NCBI GenBank assembly: GCA_964247725.1
Contig: CAXTVM010000003.1
Location: 97,405-161,404, forward strand
DNA: 64,000 nucleotides
DNA from: Lichenicola sp964247725
GTDB taxonomy: Bacteria > Pseudomonadota > Alphaproteobacteria > Acetobacterales > Acetobacteraceae
Reading direction: 5' to 3'
Shown: one piece after another, positions 16,988-26,577 of the stretch
Position numbering within the stretch: the stretch's first letter is position 1
How the letters are laid out: each line of letters begins with the position of its first letter
Translations under genes and position numbers: made by a program
The notes under the pieces: generated by a model
Database searches by the model: none
What the model saw: only the letters and a program-made list of their open reading frames with translations
What the model was told of the DNA's origin: nothing

Positions 16988-18253
16988 GTGGGTGACCGGA
17001 CCGGCGGTGGAACGATTGGTTCGCGCCGCATCGTCCTGATGGGCTGCTTCGGCTTCGCGTCGGGGCTACCTCTCTACCTCACCTTCTTTACGCTGCAGCA
17101 ATGGCTGAGCGAGAGCCACGTCTCGCTGCGCACCATTGGCACCGCCGCCCTGATCGGCCTGCCCTACCTGCTGAAGTTCCTGTGGGCGCCGTTCCTCGAC
17201 CGACCGCCGCCGCCCCCGTTCGGCCGACTCGGCCGCCGGCGCGGCTGGATGCTGCCGATCCAGCTGCTGCTGAGCCTGACGCTGGTCGGCATGAGCCTCT
17301 GCCACCCCGACCGCACGCTCTGGCCGCTGTTCGCAGCCGCGTGCGGGCTCGCCTTTCTGTCGGCCAGCCAGGACATCGCCATCGACGCTTGGCGCATCGA
17401 GACCTTTTCCGGGCCGGCGCAGGCGGCCGCACTCGCCGCCTACAGCTGGGGCTACCGGATCGCCATGCTCTGCTCGAGCGCCGGCGCCATCTCCATTGCG
17501 TCCCACTCCGGCTGGCACGTGGCGCTGCTGGCGATGGCGCTGCTCAGCCTGGTCGGCCCGCTGCTGGCGATCTTGGCGCGGGAGCCGCCGGCCGCACCGC
17601 TGGCGGCCGACTCCGGCTGGCGCAGCGCGCTGCGCCGGCAGTTCGTCGATCCCTTCCGCGACCTGCTCGGCCGCGCCGGTGCGCCCTTGGTCATCGCCTT
17701 CGTGCTGGTGTTCAACCTCGGCACCCAGCTCGCCGACACCATGGCCTATCCGTTCTATCACCAGCTCGGGCTGAGCCCGGCCTCGGTCGCCAGGACCAAC
17801 GGCATCCCGCTGCTGATCGCCGCCCTCGCCGGCGCCGCCGCCAGCGGCCTGCTGGCTGGCCGGATCGGCCTCGGGCGCACGCTGGTGCTGTCGGCCTGCC
17901 TGCAGATGCTGTCGATCGGGCTGTATCTCGCCCTGCTCGGCACCGGTCCGCTGGTGGCGATGCTGCTGGCCAAGGTGATGGTGGAGAACTTCGCCGAGGG
18001 CTTGGCCCAGACCAGCTTCGCCGCCTATCTGTCGAGGCTCTGTTCGCTGAAATACACCGCCACCCAGTTCGCGCTGCTGAGCTCGCTGGCGCCGGTCGCC
18101 TGGCGGACCCTCGGCGGCACCACCGGCTACCTGGCCGAGGGGCTGGGCTGGGCCGGCTTCTACCGGCTGACCATCGCCGCCTGCCTGCCCGGCATCGCCA
18201 TCATGCTGGTGCTGCTGCGGCGCTACCCAAGCGGGTTGCCGCCGCAGGAGTAA
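16988..18253 (+). CDS. ampG: AmpG-like muropeptide permease (MFS)
   Basis: This 421-residue protein has about 12 hydrophobic segments and the AmpG arrangement: 'GFASGLPLYLTFFTLQQWLSE' at the N-terminus, 'KFLWAPFLDR' after TM2, 'ASQDIAIDAWRIE' after TM4, then 'LADTMAYPFYHQLGLS'. AmpG imports GlcNAc-anhydroMurNAc peptides for cell-wall recycling, which would tie in with nagA and murU in this window. The start is a GTG at 16988; no better start lies downstream before TM1. The substrate is inferred from the family. Confidence 0.84.
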   Translation: MGDRTGGGTIGSRRIVLMGCFGFASGLPLYLTFFTLQQWLSESHVSLRTIGTAALIGLPYLLKFLWAPFLDRPPPPPFGRLGRRRGWMLPIQLLLSLTLVGMSLCHPDRTLWPLFAAACGLAFLSASQDIAIDAWRIETFSGPAQAAALAAYSWGYRIAMLCSSAGAISIASHSGWHVALLAMALLSLVGPLLAILAREPPAAPLAADSGWRSALRRQFVDPFRDLLGRAGAPLVIAFVLVFNLGTQLADTMAYPFYHQLGLSPASVARTNGIPLLIAALAGAAASGLLAGRIGLGRTLVLSACLQMLSIGLYLALLGTGPLVAMLLAKVMVENFAEGLAQTSFAAYLSRLCSLKYTATQFALLSSLAPVAWRTLGGTTGYLAEGLGWAGFYRLTIAACLPGIAIMLVLLRRYPSGLPPQE

Positions 18254-18403
18254 GGAAGGCCAGGGCTCTGCCCTGGACCGTGCCCAAGGTCCGCGGCCCT
18301 TGGAACCCGTTACTTAAGAATCGTTTCCAAAGGTCGAGCCTTTGGCGGGGTCCAGGGGCGTCGTGCGGAGCACGCCAAGGCGTGACGCCCCTGGCCTTCC
18401 TTC
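18254..18403. repeat. Modular palindromic element, copy 4 (with 27-bp module in hairpin 5)
   Basis: Runs from AAGGCCAGGGCTCTGCCCTGG to GCCCCTGGCCTTCCTTC. Between CCAGGGGC and GCCCCTGG of the last hairpin, where other copies have a 3-nt loop, it carries the 27-bp module (GTCGTGCG...GGCGTGAC). It fills the space between ampG and selO, ending about 10 bp before the selO start codon. Confidence 0.75.
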
Positions 18404-18413
18404 AGGAGTTCCG

Positions 18414-19826
18414 ATGCCCTTCCGCCCCTCGACGGCCCACGCCACCCTCGGCCCGACGTTCTTCGACCCCGTGCATCCTGCCATCTTCCCCCGTCACGTG
18501 CTCCGCTACCGCAACCAGGCCCAGGCCGAGCGGATCGGCCTCGACGGGCTCGACGACGAGGCCTGGATCCGCCATTTCGGCCGCTTCGAGCCGCTGCCGG
18601 GCTCGTTCCCGAAGCCTTTGGCGCTGCGCTATCACGGCCACCAGTTCCGCAACTACAACCCCGACCTCGGCGACGGCCGCGGCTTCCTGTTCGCGCAGAT
18701 GCACGACCTGATCGATGGCCGGCTGCTCGACCTCGGCACCAAGGGCAGCGGCCGCACCCCCTGGTCGCGCGGCGGCGACGGCCGGCTGACCTTGAAGGGG
18801 GGCGTGCGCGAGGTGCTGGCGAGCAGCATGCTGGAGGCGCTGGGCGTCGACACCTCCAGGAGCTTCTCGCTGATCGAGACGGGCGAGGCGCTGGAGCGCG
18901 GCGACGAGCCCTCGCCCACGCGCTCGGCGGTGCTGGTGCGGCTGAGCCACTCGCACATCCGGATCGGCACGTTCCAGCGCCTGGCCTACCATGGCGACAC
19001 CGACGGCCTGCGCCGGCTGCTCGACCACACGGTCCGCACCTACATGCCGGACCTGTGGAGAGACGACGAGGCCGCGCGCGCCGTGGCCTTCCTGGGCGGG
19101 GTCTGCCGGCGCGTCGCCGCCGTCGGCGCCGACTGGATGCTGGCCGGGTTCGTGCACGGCGTGCTCAACACCGACAACGTCAACGTCACCGGGGAGAGCT
19201 TCGACTACGGCCCGTGGCGGTTCCTGCCGACCTACCGGCCCGACTTCACCGCGGCCTACTTCGACACCGGCGGCCTCTACGCCTTCGCGCGCCAGCCGGA
19301 CGGGCTGCTGTGGTCCCTGATCCGCCTCGCCGAATGCCTGCTGCCGCTGGCCGAGCCGCCGGCGCTGGAGGCGGCGCTGCGAGACTTCGACGCGACGTTC
19401 CAGGCCCGGCAGACGGCGGCGATGCTGCGCCGCCTCGGGCTGGCGCCGAACGGGCCGGAGCCCGATGCCGTCCTGACCCGCGAGGTCTGGACGGCGCTGC
19501 GGGAGTCCCAGGCGCCGTTCGAGCGCTTCTTCTTCGACTGGCATGGCGGCGCCGCGCGGACCGGCTGGCGGCGTCCGGACTATGCCGGGGCGGCGTTCGC
19601 GCCGCTGCGGGCGCTGATCGCCGGCTACCGTCCCTGCGAGGGTGCCCGCCTCGGCCATGCCTACCTCGCCGGCGATGCGCCCTGCACGATGCTGATCGAC
19701 GAGGTGGAGGCGATCTGGGCGCCGATCGCCGCCGCCGACGACTGGTCCGCGTTCCGGGCCAAGCTGGCCGACATCGCGGCGATGTCGGACGCCCTGAGGA
19801 CCACGGTGCGCCAAGACTCCCCGTGA
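18414..19826 (+). CDS. selO: Protein adenylyltransferase SelO (YdiU family)
   Basis: SelO is a pseudokinase-fold enzyme that transfers AMP to Ser, Thr or Tyr of target proteins, linked in bacteria and mitochondria to redox stress. The 470-residue protein carries 'LALRYHGHQFRNYNPDLGDGRG', 'GTKGSGRTPWSRGGDGRLTLKGGVREVL' (nucleotide-binding block), 'RLSHSHIRIGTFQ' and 'HGVLNTDNVNVTGESFDYGP' (metal-binding region). The start at 18414 follows CAGGAG, directly after repeat copy 4. There is no C-terminal selenocysteine extension, as is usual in bacteria. Confidence 0.93.
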   Translation: MPFRPSTAHATLGPTFFDPVHPAIFPRHVLRYRNQAQAERIGLDGLDDEAWIRHFGRFEPLPGSFPKPLALRYHGHQFRNYNPDLGDGRGFLFAQMHDLIDGRLLDLGTKGSGRTPWSRGGDGRLTLKGGVREVLASSMLEALGVDTSRSFSLIETGEALERGDEPSPTRSAVLVRLSHSHIRIGTFQRLAYHGDTDGLRRLLDHTVRTYMPDLWRDDEAARAVAFLGGVCRRVAAVGADWMLAGFVHGVLNTDNVNVTGESFDYGPWRFLPTYRPDFTAAYFDTGGLYAFARQPDGLLWSLIRLAECLLPLAEPPALEAALRDFDATFQARQTAAMLRRLGLAPNGPEPDAVLTREVWTALRESQAPFERFFFDWHGGAARTGWRRPDYAGAAFAPLRALIAGYRPCEGARLGHAYLAGDAPCTMLIDEVEAIWAPIAAADDWSAFRAKLADIAAMSDALRTTVRQDSP

Positions 19827-20038
19827 CCTGCATCGGGCGCGGAGGATGCGCTCGCCCAAATCATGAGCGCGGCGGCGCGACGATCCGGTTTCCGGACATG
19901 CGGTCTGCGGACGCGAAGCGGGAGCGGGCCTCCACGCCCAACCCTGCCTTCGTTTCATCCGCAGCGTCCCGACACCAGCGCGGCGCGGCGCGTCTGCCGC
20001 ACGCGCGGGTCGCGACGCCGACCGACTTTTCTGCCATA

Positions 20039-20060
20039 GGTCGCACTGCTTGCAGCGACC
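20039..20060 (+). promoter_or_regulatory. Inverted repeat upstream of the BTAD-type regulator
   Basis: GGTCGC-N10-GCGACC at 20039-20060 lies directly before the Shine-Dalgarno (CCGGAGG) of the regulator gene, with an inner CTGC/GCAG pair. It could be an autoregulatory operator or a leader hairpin masking the ribosome-binding site. This rests on symmetry and position only. Confidence 0.3.
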
Positions 20061-20078
20061 CGCCCGGAGGTGCCGATC

Positions 20079-22349
20079 GTGGATCTGTCGAGACCGGGAT
20101 TGCCCAAGCCCGACGCCGTCCTCCTGCGGATGCAGCTGATCGGCCGCATGCAGGCCGTGACGCTCAACAACGAGAGCGTGCTGCCTCTCGGCCGCAAGAC
20201 CCGCGGGCTGCTGGCGATCCTGGCGATGTCGGGTCGCCGGCCGGTGCTGCGCTCGCGGCTGGCCGAGCTGCTGTGGAGCCGCCGCTCGGAGGAGCAGGCG
20301 CGGGCCTCGCTGCGCCAGGAGATCCACCGGCTGCTCGACGCGCTGAGCCCGGTCGGTGCCGACCTGGTGACGGTCGAGCGGCACACGCTGGCGCTGAAGC
20401 CGGCGCTGACCTCGGTCGATGCCGAGCGGGTGCTGAACGCGAACGCGAACCAGGCCGAGACCCTGCCGCCGATCGAGGGCGTGCTGCTGGACGAGCTGAC
20501 CGGGACCGACCCGGCCCTCGACGGCTGGCTGCAGATCGAGCGCAACCGGCTCCGCCAGCACGCGACCCTGTTGTTCGAGGGCCTGCTGCAGCGCCAGCGC
20601 GACCTGCCGGGGGTGCTGGCGACGACCCGGCAGCTGCTGCTGCTCGACGGGCTGCACGAGCAGGCATGGCGGGCGCAGATCCAGGCCTACCTGGTGCTGG
20701 GCGAGAACGGCCTGGCGCTGCAGAGCGCCGAGCGCTGCGCCGCCGCGTTCGCCGAGCGGAACGGCGCCGAGCCGGGGGCGGAGACCCGCCGGCTGCTGGC
20801 GGAGCTGAGCCGCGCGCCGCCCGGGACCCTCCAGGGCGCGCGTCAGGACATGTACGCGGGCATGCCCCAAGGCACGCCCCCGGGCACGTCCCTGGGTCCC
20901 GATGCCGCCGACCCGGTCGCGGACGCCTCGATGCCGTTCCTCCCCGATCGGGCCGAGCAGGCGGCAGCGCTCCCCGCGACGGCCGCGACGCACCAGCAGG
21001 ACGACGTCGTCGCCCACGCCGGGCCGGACCGCGTGGTGCCGCTGGCCGAGGTGGGCCCGCCGCTGCGGCGCGAGCAGCCGGGCGGGGTGCCGCGGGTGGC
21101 CGTCCTGCCGCTGCTGGACCTCGACGGCGGCGACGGCGATCGCGGCGTGCTGACCCGGGGCCTGGCCGACAACCTCGGCGTCGGGCTGATGCAGTACGGC
21201 CGGCTCAGGCTGGTCGGCGGCAGCGAGCTGCACGACACCCTGGCGCAGGGGCGCGACGATCCGCTGCTGCGGCGGCGGTTCGGGCTGGACTACGTGCTGG
21301 ACGGCACCGTGCAGCGCGGCGGCGGCCGGGTCCGGGTGATCCTCCGCCTCACCGACATCCGCCAGCACGGCCAGATCGTCTGGGCGCAGCGGTTCGACGC
21401 CCCCCACGGCGCCGCCGCGGCCGGCGCGCCCGGCGACCTGCTGGCGCTGCAGGACACCGTCACGATGTACGTGTCGGCGCGGCTCCCATGGGAGATCATG
21501 CTGGTCGAGGCGCGGCGCCTGCGGCACCGTCCGGTGGCCGAGCTCGATCCGTTCGGGATGGTGATGCGGTGCATCGGCCTCGTCCTGACCGGCGACCGGC
21601 TGCAGAACGACCGCGCCTGCGCCATCCTGGCCGAACACCCCGGCACCGATCCGCACGACGCGCTGCCCGCCCTGGCCGCGGCGGCGGCGCACCTGATGCG
21701 TTGCCTGCAGCGCTGGGGCGACCCGCAGCGCGAGGCGGCGCTGGCCAGGCAGCATGCCTGCCTGGCGGTGGAGCGCGAGCCGACCCGCCATGCGGCGCCG
21801 ATCCTGCGCGGCCTGATCCGCAGCGAGCTCGAGGACGAGCCGGAGCAGGCGCTGGCGCTGCTGGACCGCACGCTGGAGCTGTTCCCGCACTCCGCGGCCG
21901 GCTGGGCGGCCTCCTCGTTCCCGCTGGTGCGGCTCGGGCGGCTCGACGAGGCGGCGCGGCGCTCCGCCCGCTACAAGGCGCTGTTCCCGACCCACCCGCT
22001 CGAGCTGCTGCTTGACCGGCCCGGAATCATGATCCCGCTGCTGGCCGGCCGCTTCGAGGAGGCCGCGCAGCTCGGCGCCGCCGCCGTCGAGCTGCGCCCG
22101 GGCTTCGCGCCGAACCTGGTGCCCTACCTGTCGGCGCTGGGGCACCTGCGCCGCGCCGGCGAGGCCGACCGGATCCGGGGCCGGCTGGAGGCGACGTTGC
22201 CGCGCTGCGACGTCGAGAGCCTGGTCGCCGCCGCCGGCCTGCGCGATCCCGCCCATCGCGAGCGGCTGGCCGACGGGCTCCGGCAGGCCGGCCTGTCCGA
22301 GCGCGCCGCGGACCGCGCGGGCGCCCGGGCAGCCGCCTCCGCCGCCTGA
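20079..22349 (+). CDS. BTAD-type transcriptional activator with TolB-like and TPR regions
   Basis: This 756-residue protein is a predicted one-component regulator. Residues about 1-95 resemble an OmpR/SARP winged helix ('LGRKTRGLLAILAMSGRRPVLRSRLAELLW' then 'RASLRQEIHRLLDALS'). Residues about 100-250 form a bacterial transcriptional activator (BTAD) helical region. A Pro/Gly linker follows. Then a TolB-like domain ('VPRVAVLPLLDL...LADNLGVGLMQYGRLRLVG...YVLDGTVQRGGGRVRV') of the type found in adenylate-cyclase-like regulators, and C-terminal TPR-like helices. I start at the GTG at 20079, eight bases after CCGGAGG; a GTG at 20070 overlaps that site. It stands alone; its targets are unknown. Confidence 0.8.
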   Translation: MDLSRPGLPKPDAVLLRMQLIGRMQAVTLNNESVLPLGRKTRGLLAILAMSGRRPVLRSRLAELLWSRRSEEQARASLRQEIHRLLDALSPVGADLVTVERHTLALKPALTSVDAERVLNANANQAETLPPIEGVLLDELTGTDPALDGWLQIERNRLRQHATLLFEGLLQRQRDLPGVLATTRQLLLLDGLHEQAWRAQIQAYLVLGENGLALQSAERCAAAFAERNGAEPGAETRRLLAELSRAPPGTLQGARQDMYAGMPQGTPPGTSLGPDAADPVADASMPFLPDRAEQAAALPATAATHQQDDVVAHAGPDRVVPLAEVGPPLRREQPGGVPRVAVLPLLDLDGGDGDRGVLTRGLADNLGVGLMQYGRLRLVGGSELHDTLAQGRDDPLLRRRFGLDYVLDGTVQRGGGRVRVILRLTDIRQHGQIVWAQRFDAPHGAAAAGAPGDLLALQDTVTMYVSARLPWEIMLVEARRLRHRPVAELDPFGMVMRCIGLVLTGDRLQNDRACAILAEHPGTDPHDALPALAAAAAHLMRCLQRWGDPQREAALARQHACLAVEREPTRHAAPILRGLIRSELEDEPEQALALLDRTLELFPHSAAGWAASSFPLVRLGRLDEAARRSARYKALFPTHPLELLLDRPGIMIPLLAGRFEEAAQLGAAAVELRPGFAPNLVPYLSALGHLRRAGEADRIRGRLEATLPRCDVESLVAAAGLRDPAHRERLADGLRQAGLSERAADRAGARAAASAA

Positions 22350-22365
22350 GCCGCCCGCCCCGGGG

Positions 22366-22989
22366 TTACGCCGCCGCAGCCATCTCGGGCAGCGTCTCGA
22401 TCTGGTGCCGGGCCCGATCGAGCGCCGTCTGCCGCTGCTCGGCGGTCACCGCCAGGCCTTCCGCCACGACGACCTCCGGATGCGCGAGGCCGATGAAGCC
22501 GAACATCGACCTCAGGTAGGACTCGCCGTGCTCGAGCGAATGCCGGGGCGAATCGGGGCCGTAGAACCCGCCGCGCGTCATCACCAGCACCAGGCGCTTC
22601 GAATGGACCAGCCCTTCCGCGCCGGCCGACGTGTAGCGGAACGTCTTGCCGGCGACGACGACGCGATCCATCCAGCTCTTGAGCTGGCTCGGCACCGTCA
22701 GGTTGTAGAGCGGCGATCCGACCACGACGATGTCGGCGGCGAGGAACTCCGCGAGCACGGCGCCGCCCAGGGTCAGCTCCTCCTGCATGGCCTGGTCGTG
22801 CTGCACGTCGGCGCTCCGGCCGGCGAGGTAGGCCCCGGTGAGGTGCGCGACCGGGGTCTGGACCAGGTCGCGCCGGATCACCTCGAGGTCGCCGTCCAGG
22901 GCGCGGAAACGGTCGACCACGGCCGCCGTGAGCGTCCGGCTAACCGAGTTGTCGCCCAGGATGCTGGAGTCGATGTGGAGCAGTTTCAT
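22366..22989 (-). CDS. azoR: FMN-dependent NADH-azoreductase
   Basis: The 207-residue flavodoxin-fold protein starts 'MKLLHIDSSILGDNSVSRTLT' and has 'VVGSPLYNLTVPSQLKSWMDRVVVAGKTF', the FMN and quinone site block, and 'MTRGGFYGP'. AzoR/AcpD enzymes reduce quinones and azo compounds with NADH via FMN. The ATG at 22989 gives the canonical start. It is convergent with the BTAD-type regulator gene (16 bp apart), so there is no operon link. Confidence 0.92.
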   Translation of the reverse strand: MKLLHIDSSILGDNSVSRTLTAAVVDRFRALDGDLEVIRRDLVQTPVAHLTGAYLAGRSADVQHDQAMQEELTLGGAVLAEFLAADIVVVGSPLYNLTVPSQLKSWMDRVVVAGKTFRYTSAGAEGLVHSKRLVLVMTRGGFYGPDSPRHSLEHGESYLRSMFGFIGLAHPEVVVAEGLAVTAEQRQTALDRARHQIETLPEMAAAA

Positions 22990-23106
22990 TCCGAGGCCTC
23001 TGGTTCGTGAGACGCCAGCATGCCCAGATCGGGGGCCGGACAGGCAAGGGCTGCCGTCCGGTCGGGAAGGCCTGAGGGCTATCGCGTTTGAGGAGAAGAG
23101 AAAGGA

Positions 23107-23286
23107 GAAGGCCGGGGCGCTGCCCTGGACCCGTTGGGGCCGCGGGCCCCAGACCCCGATTCGTAAGAAGATGACGCGTGCATGAGAGTACGACCCTAAC
23201 GAATCGGGGTCTGGGGCCGTCGTGCGCCAGCACGCTTCGCGTGACGGCCCCAGTGGGGTCCAGGGGCAAAGCCCCTGGCCTTCCTC
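23107..23286. repeat. Modular palindromic element, copy 5 (with 27-bp module in hairpin 4)
   Basis: A full-length copy, with left arm AAGGCCGGGGCGCTGCCCTGGACCCG, hairpin TTGGGGCC/GGGCCCC and inner pair CCCCGATTCGTAAG...CTAACGAATCGGGG. The 27-bp module (GTCGTGCG...GCGTGAC) sits between GGGGCC and GGCCCC of hairpin 4, and the right arm is CCAGGGGCAAAGCCCCTGGCCTT. It lies between the divergent azoR and DUF3576 genes. Confidence 0.8.
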
Positions 23287-23356
23287 GCTTGGCGCCCGCC
23301 CGACGGCAGGATAGACAGGCCCACCGCCCTGCCGCGACACCCCCGACCGAGGCACC

Positions 23357-23905
23357 ATGATCCATCGCTCCGCCGTCCCGACCGCCGCCGCACCCGCGGG
23401 CGGACGCGTCGTCCTGCGCCTCGCGGCGGCGGCCGTGCTGGCGACCGGCCTCGGCGGCTGCGGCCAGGGCCACGGCGGCAGCAGCCAGCCGCTGGCCGGC
23501 GACGCCACCGCGCTCACGACGCCGACTCGCGAGAACCACCTGCTGGGCGAGGATCGCGGCCCCGCCGGCGGCGACGAGGCCGGCGCCGGCGTCAACGCCT
23601 ATCTGTGGCGCGGCGCCATCGACACCCTGTCCTTCATGCCGTTCGCCTCCGCGGAGCCGGAGGGCGGCATCATCATCACCGACTGGTACAGCCCGCCGAC
23701 CACCACCGGCGAGCGCTTCAAGGCCAACGCCTACATCCTCGGCAAGCTGCTGCGCTCCGACGCGATCCGGGTCTCGATCTTCCGCCAGGTGCGGCAGGAC
23801 GGGCAGTGGGTGGACGCGCCGGTCGCCTCCAACACCGCCGCCGACATCACCGCCAAGATCCTCACCCGGGCGCGCCAGCTCCGCGCCGACTCCAGCGCCG
23901 GCTGA
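23357..23905 (+). CDS. DUF3576 domain lipoprotein
   Basis: This 182-residue predicted lipoprotein has a lipobox (LGGC, Cys near residue 35) after a hydrophobic segment. The C-terminal DUF3576 region runs from 'VNAYLWRGAIDTLSFMPFASAEPEGGIIITDWYSPP' to 'ANTAADITAKILTRARQLR'-like sequence. The family is restricted mainly to Alphaproteobacteria, has no known biochemical role, and commonly precedes leuS and lptE as it does here. It may act in envelope assembly, judging only from its lptE neighbourhood. Confidence 0.88.
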   Translation: MIHRSAVPTAAAPAGGRVVLRLAAAAVLATGLGGCGQGHGGSSQPLAGDATALTTPTRENHLLGEDRGPAGGDEAGAGVNAYLWRGAIDTLSFMPFASAEPEGGIIITDWYSPPTTTGERFKANAYILGKLLRSDAIRVSIFRQVRQDGQWVDAPVASNTAADITAKILTRARQLRADSSAG

Positions 23906-23919
23906 GGCGGTCCACGCCG

Positions 23920-26577
23920 ATGGACGCGCCGTCCGTATCGCCGTCCCGGGCGGATGCGGCGCCGCCGGCGGAGGCGGCGCGCTACGATCACCACGCCGCC
24001 GAGCCCGGCTGGCAGGGGGCCTGGGAGCGGGCCGGGTGCTTCGCGGTGCCGGACGTGCCGCCGCCCGATCGGCCAAAATACTACGTGCTGGAGATGTTCC
24101 CCTATCCCAGCGGCCAGCTGCACATGGGGCACGTCCGCAACTACACGCTGGGCGACGTGGTCGCCCGCTACAAGCGCGCCACCGGCCACGCGGTGCTGCA
24201 CCCGATGGGCTGGGACGCGTTCGGGCTGCCGGCCGAGAACGCCGCCCGCGAGCGCGGCAGCAATCCGGCCGCCTGGACCATGGCCAACATCGCGACGATG
24301 CGGGCCACGTTGAAGCGGCTCGGCCTGTCGCTGAACTGGGACCGCGAGTTCGCCACCTGCCAGCCGGACTATTACGGCCAGCAGCAGAGGCTGTTCCTCG
24401 ACATGCTGGCGGCCGGCCTGGTCGAGCGCCGCGAGGCCTCCGTCAACTGGGACCCAGTGGACCGGACCGTGCTCGCCAACGAGCAGGTGGTGGACGGCCG
24501 CGGCTGGCGCTCCGGCGCGGTGGTCGAGAAGCGGCGGCTCAGCCAGTGGTTCCTGCGCATCACCCGGTTCGCGCCCGAGCTGCTGGACGCGCTGGACGGG
24601 CTGGAGGCGTGGCCGGAGCGGGTCCGCGTCATGCAGGCGCACTGGATCGGCCGCAGCGAGGGCGCCCGGATCGGCTTCGCGCTGGCGTACCCGCCGGCGG
24701 GCCTCGATCCAGTGCTGGCGACCGTCGAGGTCTACACCACCCGCCCGGACACGCTGTTCGGCATGTCGTTCCTGGCGGTGGCGCCCGAGCATCCGCTGGC
24801 CGCGCACGCCGCCGCGTCGAGCCCGGCCGCCGCCGCCTTCATCGCCGAGTGCCGCAGCCTTGGCACCAGCGAGGCGGCGATCGAGACCGCGGAGAAGCGC
24901 GGCCACGACACTGGCTTGCGCGTCTCGCACCCGTTCCTGCCGAATGCCACCTTCCCGGTCTGGATCGCCAACTTCGTGCTGATGGAGTACGGCACCGGCG
25001 CCGTCTTCGGCTGCCCGTGCGGCGACCAGCGCGACCTCGACTTCGCGCGGAAATACGGCCTCCCGGTGCCGGTGGTGGTGCTGCCGCCGGGCGAGGACGC
25101 GGCGCACTTCGCCATCGGCCGCACCACCCATGACGGCGCCGGCACGCTGATCAACTCGGGCTTTCTGGACGGGCTCTCCACCACCGCCGCCCGCGCGGCC
25201 GCCATCGCCCGGCTCGAGGAGCTGGGTGCGGGACGCGGCGTGGTGAACTGGCGCCTGCGCGACTGGGGCGTCTCGCGCCAGCGCTACTGGGGCTGCCCGA
25301 TCCCGATCGTCCACTGCGCGCAGTGTGGCGCGGTGCCGGTGCCGGACGTCGCCCTGCCGGTGACGCTGCCCGACGACCCCGACTTCTCCCTCCCCGGCAA
25401 CGCGCTCGACCACCACCCGACCTGGAAGCACGTCGCCTGCCCGCGCTGCGGCGCCGCCGCCACCCGCGAGACCGACACCTGCGACACCTTCGTCGACAGC
25501 TCCTGGTACTTCGCCCGCTTCACCGCTCCCCACGCCGCCACGCCGACGGTGCGCGCCGCCGCCGACGGCTGGCTGCCGGTCGACCAGTACGTCGGCGGCA
25601 TCGAGCACGCGATCCTGCACCTGCTGTACGCGCGCTTCTTCACCCGGGCGATGCGCGCCACCGGCCATCTCGGCCTCGACGAGCCGTTCGCGCGGCTGTT
25701 CACGCAAGGCATGGTGAACCACGAGAGCTACCGCGACGCGGACGGCACCTGGCTGTATCCGGACGACGTCGAGCGTGGCGCCCACGGCGCCGTCCGCCGC
25801 GACACCGGCACGCCGGTGCAGGTTGGCCGGGTCGAGAAGATGTCGAAATCCAAGCGCAACACCGTCTCGCCGGAGGCGATCATCGACAGGTACGGCGCCG
25901 ACACCGCGCGCTGGTTCGTGCTGTCCGACAGCCCGCCGGAGCGGGACATGGAATGGACCGAAGCCGGCGTGTCGGGTGCCGCCCGCTTCGTGCAGCGCCT
26001 GTTCCGGCTGGTCGCCGCGGTCGCCGCCGAGACCCTGCCGGCACCGGCCGCGACGCCGAACGGCTTCGGCGACGCCGCCGACACGCTGCGGCGCGCCACC
26101 CACCGCACCATCGCCGCCGTGACCGAGGCGCTGGACGGTTTCGCCTTCAACGTCGCGGTGGCCCGGCTGCACGAGCTCGCCTCGGCGATCGCGGACGCCG
26201 CCCAAGGCCCTGCGGCGCCCGACCTCGACTGGGCCCGCCGCGAGGCGGCGGTCGCGATCTGCCTGCTCGCGGCACCGATGATGCCGCACCTGGCCGAGGA
26301 GCTGCTGGCCCTGCTGGAGCCGGACGGCGCGCTGGCGGCGCTGCGGCCGTGGCCGCTGCCCGATCCGGCGCTGCTGGCCCGCCGCCGCGTCACCATCGCG
26401 GTGCAGATCATGGGCCGCCTGCGCGGCACCATCGAGGCGCTGCCGGACGAGGCGGCGGAGCGCGTGCTGGCCGCCGCGGCGGCGGAGCCGAGCGTCGCCC
26501 GCGCCCTCGACGGGCGCCGCGTGGTCAAGCGCATCCACGTGCCGAACCGCATCGTCAACTTCGTGATCGCCGGATGA
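23920..26577 (+). CDS. leuS: Leucyl-tRNA synthetase
   Basis: LeuRS charges tRNA-Leu. The 885-residue protein has the HIGH-type motif 'PYPSGQLHMGHVRNY' near residue 62 and the KMSKS motif 'KMSKSKRNTVSPEAII' near 641. The editing-domain region 'VYTTRPDTLFGMSFLAVAPEHPL' is at about 270-292 and 'WGCPIPIVHCAQCGAVPV' follows. The start at 23920 lies 14 bp after the DUF3576 stop and has the usual acidic linker before 'RYDHHAAEPGWQGAWE'. The stop overlaps the lptE start codon (ATGA). Confidence 0.96.
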   Translation: MDAPSVSPSRADAAPPAEAARYDHHAAEPGWQGAWERAGCFAVPDVPPPDRPKYYVLEMFPYPSGQLHMGHVRNYTLGDVVARYKRATGHAVLHPMGWDAFGLPAENAARERGSNPAAWTMANIATMRATLKRLGLSLNWDREFATCQPDYYGQQQRLFLDMLAAGLVERREASVNWDPVDRTVLANEQVVDGRGWRSGAVVEKRRLSQWFLRITRFAPELLDALDGLEAWPERVRVMQAHWIGRSEGARIGFALAYPPAGLDPVLATVEVYTTRPDTLFGMSFLAVAPEHPLAAHAAASSPAAAAFIAECRSLGTSEAAIETAEKRGHDTGLRVSHPFLPNATFPVWIANFVLMEYGTGAVFGCPCGDQRDLDFARKYGLPVPVVVLPPGEDAAHFAIGRTTHDGAGTLINSGFLDGLSTTAARAAAIARLEELGAGRGVVNWRLRDWGVSRQRYWGCPIPIVHCAQCGAVPVPDVALPVTLPDDPDFSLPGNALDHHPTWKHVACPRCGAAATRETDTCDTFVDSSWYFARFTAPHAATPTVRAAADGWLPVDQYVGGIEHAILHLLYARFFTRAMRATGHLGLDEPFARLFTQGMVNHESYRDADGTWLYPDDVERGAHGAVRRDTGTPVQVGRVEKMSKSKRNTVSPEAIIDRYGADTARWFVLSDSPPERDMEWTEAGVSGAARFVQRLFRLVAAVAAETLPAPAATPNGFGDAADTLRRATHRTIAAVTEALDGFAFNVAVARLHELASAIADAAQGPAAPDLDWARREAAVAICLLAAPMMPHLAEELLALLEPDGALAALRPWPLPDPALLARRRVTIAVQIMGRLRGTIEALPDEAAERVLAAAAAEPSVARALDGRRVVKRIHVPNRIVNFVIAG

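Noticed and set aside
18402..22256. Very long reverse-strand open frame (over 1200 residues) opposite selO and the BTAD-type regulator
   Set aside because: An Arg/Gln/His-rich shadow of high-GC genes, with no domains or Shine-Dalgarno. The same applies to long frames opposite leuS, addA and addB.
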